DNA from: Rhizobacter sp.
GTDB lineage: Bacteria > Pseudomonadota > Gammaproteobacteria > Burkholderiales > Burkholderiaceae_C
Assembly (NCBI GenBank): GCA_021732645.1
Contig: JAKFUQ010000073.1
Location: forward strand, 1 to 33,348
Direction: 5' to 3'
DNA: 33,348 nucleotides
Below, in pieces: positions 26,807 through 33,348 of this stretch; within the stretch, counting starts at the first letter, position 1, and each line of letters starts with the position of its first letter. The notes under the pieces were generated by a model. That model searched no databases. It was not told the origin of the DNA and saw only the letters and a program-made list of their open reading frames with translations. Made by a program: the position numbers and the translations under genes.

Positions 26807-28054
26807 TCAGCGCCCTGAATGCAGCAACCCGGCGCGCTGCTCGCGCAAGAACGGCCGATCGATCGCCGCCCCCAGTCTCTCGACGAGTTCCGCGGGCACC
26901 CCGGCCTCAGTGAAGTGCGCCCGCCACCCCTCGACCACCCTGGCCACATCGGCAGCGTGCGCAAGCGCGGCCTTCGGCTCGAGCCAGAACTGGCGCGACA
27001 GCGACAGCGCGTTGTCGATGCTCGACTCGGCGCCACGCTCGCCCACCACCATCGACTGGTAGCCCAATGACTGTCCGGCAGGTACCACGTCAAAGGCAGG
27101 CGACAGCACGAGCTGCTGATCCGGGCGCACGAGCAGCACATGGTTTTTCTCGTGATCGTCGGTGTTGTCGATCAGGATGTTGAAGACCATGCGCCTGAAC
27201 AACTCGGCCATTTGCAGGCGGTTCAGATCACCTTCCGTTGGCCCGCGGCGGCGCAACAGCTGCGCGAGCTCCGGATAGGACAACTCCGCGGCGGCCGCGC
27301 GCAACGCCACGTGCGCCGACATCGCATGCACCCGCCGGCCCCCAGCGTCGCGATCGAAGCGCTGGACTGCGACCGCTGCGCCACCGCGGCCGAACGGCAC
27401 TGGGCGCGTGGGCGCAACGTCGATTCCTGCGCGAGCGGCCAGGGTCATGGCCGCATGCTCGGCCAACGGCTCGGCAGACATGGCCTCCTCGGCGAACTTC
27501 AGGACCCACTGCGCGCCTTCGATCTCAACGAGCGCCTTGGGCCGCGCCCCGCCCAGCGTTCCGGGCGCCAGCAGTCGACGCTGCGCCTCCTTGACCGGCA
27601 AGCCACTCAGCACCTGCTGCACGAGCTGGTGCAAAGCGTCAACGTCGGCCAGATGCGGCAGTGCGCCGCGGTAGCGCGGCACGTACTCGGCGTCCGAGAC
27701 CGACACCCCGAGCGCACCGAAACGGTCGTCGCCCGCAAAGTACAGCATCTCGAGCGTCGACAACCGCGGCGGCCGGTCGATGTGCCGGATGACGCGCTCG
27801 CCCCATCGGTCCGGCCTCGCATCGTCGACCGCACCCGCGGCCGCATCCTTCTCCCTCGGCAAATGCTCGAGGTCGCTCAGCGGCAGATCCTCGCTGAGCG
27901 CGAAACCGTTCCTGCGCCACGCCGCCGCGTACGTCAGGGACACGCCCCGTGCGCCCGTCTTGACGAGGTTGATCTCGCCCACGAGTGCGGGCTGCGCTGG
28001 ATCGGCAAGCCACCACAGGTAGAGCCGATCGACGACCTCATAGTCCATGCTCAA
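26807..28054 (-). CDS. hipA: Type II toxin-antitoxin system HipA family kinase toxin
   Basis: GTLGGARPKALVEIEGAQWVLKF, FNILIDNTDDHEKNHVLLVRPDQQLVLSPAFDVVP; ATGA overlap with the upstream HTH gene. Confidence 0.93.
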   Translation of the reverse strand: MSMDYEVVDRLYLWWLADPAQPALVGEINLVKTGARGVSLTYAAAWRRNGFALSEDLPLSDLEHLPREKDAAAGAVDDARPDRWGERVIRHIDRPPRLSTLEMLYFAGDDRFGALGVSVSDAEYVPRYRGALPHLADVDALHQLVQQVLSGLPVKEAQRRLLAPGTLGGARPKALVEIEGAQWVLKFAEEAMSAEPLAEHAAMTLAARAGIDVAPTRPVPFGRGGAAVAVQRFDRDAGGRRVHAMSAHVALRAAAAELSYPELAQLLRRRGPTEGDLNRLQMAELFRRMVFNILIDNTDDHEKNHVLLVRPDQQLVLSPAFDVVPAGQSLGYQSMVVGERGAESSIDNALSLSRQFWLEPKAALAHAADVARVVEGWRAHFTEAGVPAELVERLGAAIDRPFLREQRAGLLHSGR

Positions 28055-28383
28055 GCCTCGTCCTTGGCGGCACGCGCGACGCGCCCGCGCCTGGATCTCA
28101 GCTGGCGCTCCTGCGCTGCAACGCGCACGTCAGCTTCCAGTGCGCCCAGATCTTGTTGCGGGTCAGCCAGGTCGGGTAGCGCGCCGGCGCGGCCCATGAT
28201 CCAAAGCGCCGTTGCGTACACCCCCATGCTCACGCCCGGCTCGCCGCGCTCCATGCTGGCCAGCGTCGGCACCGACACCCCCAGTCGCTGTGCCCAGGCG
28301 CGCTGCGACTGCTTGCGCCGCAGGCGCGCCAGCGCGAGCCGCTCGCCCAGCTCGGCCAGTGCCTTGGCCGCCTGTGGTGGCAT
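28051..28383 (-). CDS. hipB: HipB-like XRE/HTH antitoxin
   Basis: ALAELGERLALARLRRKQSQRAWAQRLGVSVPTLASMERGEPGVSMGVYATALWIMG; start chosen at ATG 28383 (GTG 28413 and TTG 28449 are alternatives). Confidence 0.88.
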   Translation of the reverse strand: MPPQAAKALAELGERLALARLRRKQSQRAWAQRLGVSVPTLASMERGEPGVSMGVYATALWIMGRAGALPDLADPQQDLGALEADVRVAAQERQLRSRRGRVARAAKDEA

Positions 28384-28421
28384 GCTGGACAGGGATGGGG
28401 ATGCCTTTGACACAAAATAAA

Positions 28422-28449
28422 TTTTATCTAATATGTATATAAAGAGCAA
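28422..28449 (-). promoter_or_regulatory. Candidate sigma70 promoter of hipBA
   Basis: Minus strand TTGCTC-17 nt-TAAAAT inside an AT-rich block (ATTTTATCTAATATGTATATAAAG) in otherwise high-GC DNA. Confidence 0.5.
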
Positions 28450-28523
28450 GTTTATATGATGTCACTGGTTCTGTGAGAAGGTGAGACCTTCAACGGCGAC
28501 TGACCGCAACGCTCAAAAAGGAG

Positions 28524-31353
<2,830 letters not shown>

Positions 31354-31393
31354 TTAGAGGGCCCGCGGGCCCGGGTGTGCTTCAAAACAGAAC

Positions 31394-31412
31394 CCCCCCG
31401 CTCGGCGGGGGG
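31394..31412 (-). terminator. GC-rich hairpin in the dnaN-gyrB gap, terminator-like
   Basis: CCCCCCGC-CGA-GCGGGGGG stem followed on the minus strand by GTTCTGTTTTG. Confidence 0.5.
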
Positions 31413-31437
31413 CAGGGGGGAGCCCAGCAACCGCGCA

Positions 31438-31470
31438 GCGGATATGAACCGCCACGCGGTTCATATCCGC
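31438..31470. repeat. Perfect 15-bp inverted repeat spanning the dnaN stop codon
   Basis: GCGGATATGAACCGC-CAC-GCGGTTCATATCCGC. Confidence 0.9.
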
Positions 31471-32579
31471 ATGGGCATGACCACGTACTTGAAGCCCGCC
31501 TGCTCGGGCACCGTGATCAGCACGCTGGAATTGGTGTCTTGCAATTCCAGCTTGATCATCTCGGCGCTGATGTTGGCCAGCGCGTCCATCAGGTAGGTGA
31601 CGTTGAAGCCGATCTCGATGCTGTCGCCCGCATAGTCGATCTCGATTTCTTCCTTGGCCTCTTCCTGTTCGGCATTGCTCGACGCGATGCGCAAGGTGCC
31701 GGGTTCGATGTTGACGCGCACCCCCTTGAACTTCTCGCTGGTCAAAATCGCCGCGCGTTGCAGGCTGGACAACAACGCCACGCGCCCCAAGGTGATGTGG
31801 TTTTTGTGATTCTTCGGGATCACCCGGTTGTAGTCGGGGAACTTGCCTTCGACCAGCTTGGTGACGAACTCCATGCCGCTGAAGCTGAACTTCGCCTGGT
31901 TGCCAGCAAAGCGCAACTCGATGGTGCTGTCCTGGTTGCCCTTGTCGTCTTTGAGCAAACGCTGCAACTCGAGCACCGTTTTGCGCGGCAGGATCACCTC
32001 CTGTTTGGGTATCTCGCTCTCCAGCGTGGCATGGGCCAGTGCCAGACGATGCCCATCGGTGGCCACCAAGGTCAGCGTCTTGCCTTCAGCGACAAACAAG
32101 ATGCCGTTCAGGTAGTAGCGGATGTCGTGCACCGCCATCGCAAAGTGCACCTGGTTGATCAGGTTCTTCAGTGTCGCCTGGGGCACCTTGAACACCGGGC
32201 CGAAGTCGGCCGCTTCCTGCACCAACGGGAAGTCATCGCTGGGCATGGTCTGCAAGGTGAACCGGCTCTTGCCCCCTTGCAAGGTCAGCTTGTTCTGGTT
32301 GGCGCTCAGGGTGACGGTCTGGTCGACGGGCAAGGCGCGCAAGATGTCGATCAGTTTGCGGGTGCCCACGGTGGTTGCGAAGCTGGCCGCATCGCCATCA
32401 AAGGTGTCGCGGGTTCGCACCTGGATCTCGAGGTCCGAAGTGGTGAATTCGATGTCGCCAGCGTTCTTGCGCAGCAACACGTTGGCAAGGATAGGCAAGG
32501 TGTGTCGCCGCTCGACGATGCCCGACACCGACTGAAGCGCACCCAGCAATTTTTCTTGCGTCGTCTTCAAGACAATCAT
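31461..32579 (-). CDS. dnaN: DNA polymerase III subunit beta (sliding clamp)
   Basis: MIVLKTTQEKLLGALQSVSGIVERRHTLPILANVLLRKNAGDIEFTTSDLEIQVRT ... SVLITVPEQAGFKYVVMPMRI. Confidence 0.98.
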   Translation of the reverse strand: MIVLKTTQEKLLGALQSVSGIVERRHTLPILANVLLRKNAGDIEFTTSDLEIQVRTRDTFDGDAASFATTVGTRKLIDILRALPVDQTVTLSANQNKLTLQGGKSRFTLQTMPSDDFPLVQEAADFGPVFKVPQATLKNLINQVHFAMAVHDIRYYLNGILFVAEGKTLTLVATDGHRLALAHATLESEIPKQEVILPRKTVLELQRLLKDDKGNQDSTIELRFAGNQAKFSFSGMEFVTKLVEGKFPDYNRVIPKNHKNHITLGRVALLSSLQRAAILTSEKFKGVRVNIEPGTLRIASSNAEQEEAKEEIEIDYAGDSIEIGFNVTYLMDALANISAEMIKLELQDTNSSVLITVPEQAGFKYVVMPMRI

Positions 32580-32741
32580 GTGAACCTCTCAGATTAGCCG
32601 TAGTAGTAGGGGCCCCGAGGCCCTGTGTACAACCCTATTTTCTGCCTTTAGATCAACACTTTAGAGGTGGATCAACCCTGTGTACCCATGCCCGCGATGC
32701 GCGGGACTCAGGTGCAACAACTTGTCCGCTGCGGCGAACGA

Positions 32742-32750
32742 TGTGGATAA
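32742..32750 (-). promoter_or_regulatory. Perfect DnaA box between dnaA and dnaN
   Basis: TGTGGATAA (reverse complement TTATCCACA). Confidence 0.8.
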
Positions 32751-32817
32751 CGCTCGCTTGTTCGAAAGTTGTCCCCAGTGTTGTGCGTTGACAGGGATCA
32801 AAAGGCAGTCGCAAAAC

Positions 32818-33348
32818 TCAGCCTTTGAGTGTTTGTTCCAGCACATGCAGTTGCTGGTTCAGCTCGGGGTTCTTTTGCCGTTCGGCCGAGATCTTGCGCA
32901 CGGCATGCAGCACGGTCGTGTGGTCACGGCCACCGAACAGCTCGCCGATCTCGGGCAGGCTTTTCTGCGTCATTTCCTTGGCCAGGTACATCGCTATCTG
33001 GCGTGGCCGCGCGATGCTGGCGGGCCGCTTCTTCGAGTACATGTCGGCGACCTTGATCTTGTAGAAGTCGGCCACGGTCTTTTGTATGTTCTCGACGCCG
33101 ACCTGCCGATTTTGGATCGACAACAAGTCTTTCAGCGCGTCGCGGGCCAGGGCGATGCTGATGTCCTTCAGGCTGAAGCGCGAATAGGCCAATATCTTGC
33201 GCAGCGCGCCTTCGAGCTCGCGCACATTGGCGCGCACGTTCTTGGCCACGAAGAAGGCCACGTCCTCGGGCATGGTCGCGCCTTCGGCCTCGGCTTTTTT
33301 CATCAGGATCGCCACCCGCATTTCCAGCTCGGGCGGCTCGATGGCGAC
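32818..33348 (-). CDS. dnaA: Chromosomal replication initiator protein DnaA, partial (5' end outside window)
   Basis: Frame runs to the window edge: [52 protein letters not shown] ... [40 protein letters not shown]. Confidence 0.98.
   Translation of the reverse strand, partial: VAIEPPELEMRVAILMKKAEAEGATMPEDVAFFVAKNVRANVRELEGALRKILAYSRFSLKDISIALARDALKDLLSIQNRQVGVENIQKTVADFYKIKVADMYSKKRPASIARPRQIAMYLAKEMTQKSLPEIGELFGGRDHTTVLHAVRKISAERQKNPELNQQLHVLEQTLKG

Overview
High-GC betaproteobacterial (Burkholderiales-like) chromosome segment next to the replication origin. The right end carries partial dnaA, then dnaN and gyrB, all on the minus strand; the left end carries partial mnmG (gidA). Most of the window is ordinary housekeeping or conserved-hypothetical content: a NatAB-type ABC exporter operon with a TAP-like hydrolase and an ElaA acetyltransferase, a PotF-like binding protein, OpgD, DUF427, a WYL regulator, two PAP2 phosphatases, a Lon-N protein, a METTL25-like methyltransferase, a YgjP-like metallopeptidase, DUF938, a DTW/TapT protein, a diacylglycerol-kinase-like protein and HipBA. 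The most interesting locus is at 1258-5857 (minus strand). It has a lux-box-like 20-mer (ACCTG-N10-CAGGT), a LuxR-type regulator with apparent substitutions at two acyl-homoserine-lactone pocket positions, a 54-aa peptide with a textbook double-glycine leader but only a 6-residue core (APGRRW), an HlyD-family adaptor, and a C39-peptidase ABC transporter with its catalytic residues intact. This is a candidate LuxR-linked short-peptide export or signalling system. Other points of interest: paired palindromes between a WYL regulator and a divergent protein with an HNH-like segment; a large nested inverted repeat with compensatory stem changes between potF and opgD; a small accessory patch (25.8-28.8 kb) holding HipBA, a UDG-fold-like protein, a DUF3883-like remnant and a truncated antitoxin-like remnant abutting gyrB; and a perfect 15-bp hairpin containing the dnaN stop codon. 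All calls were made by eye from the sequence and the ORF track; no searches were run.
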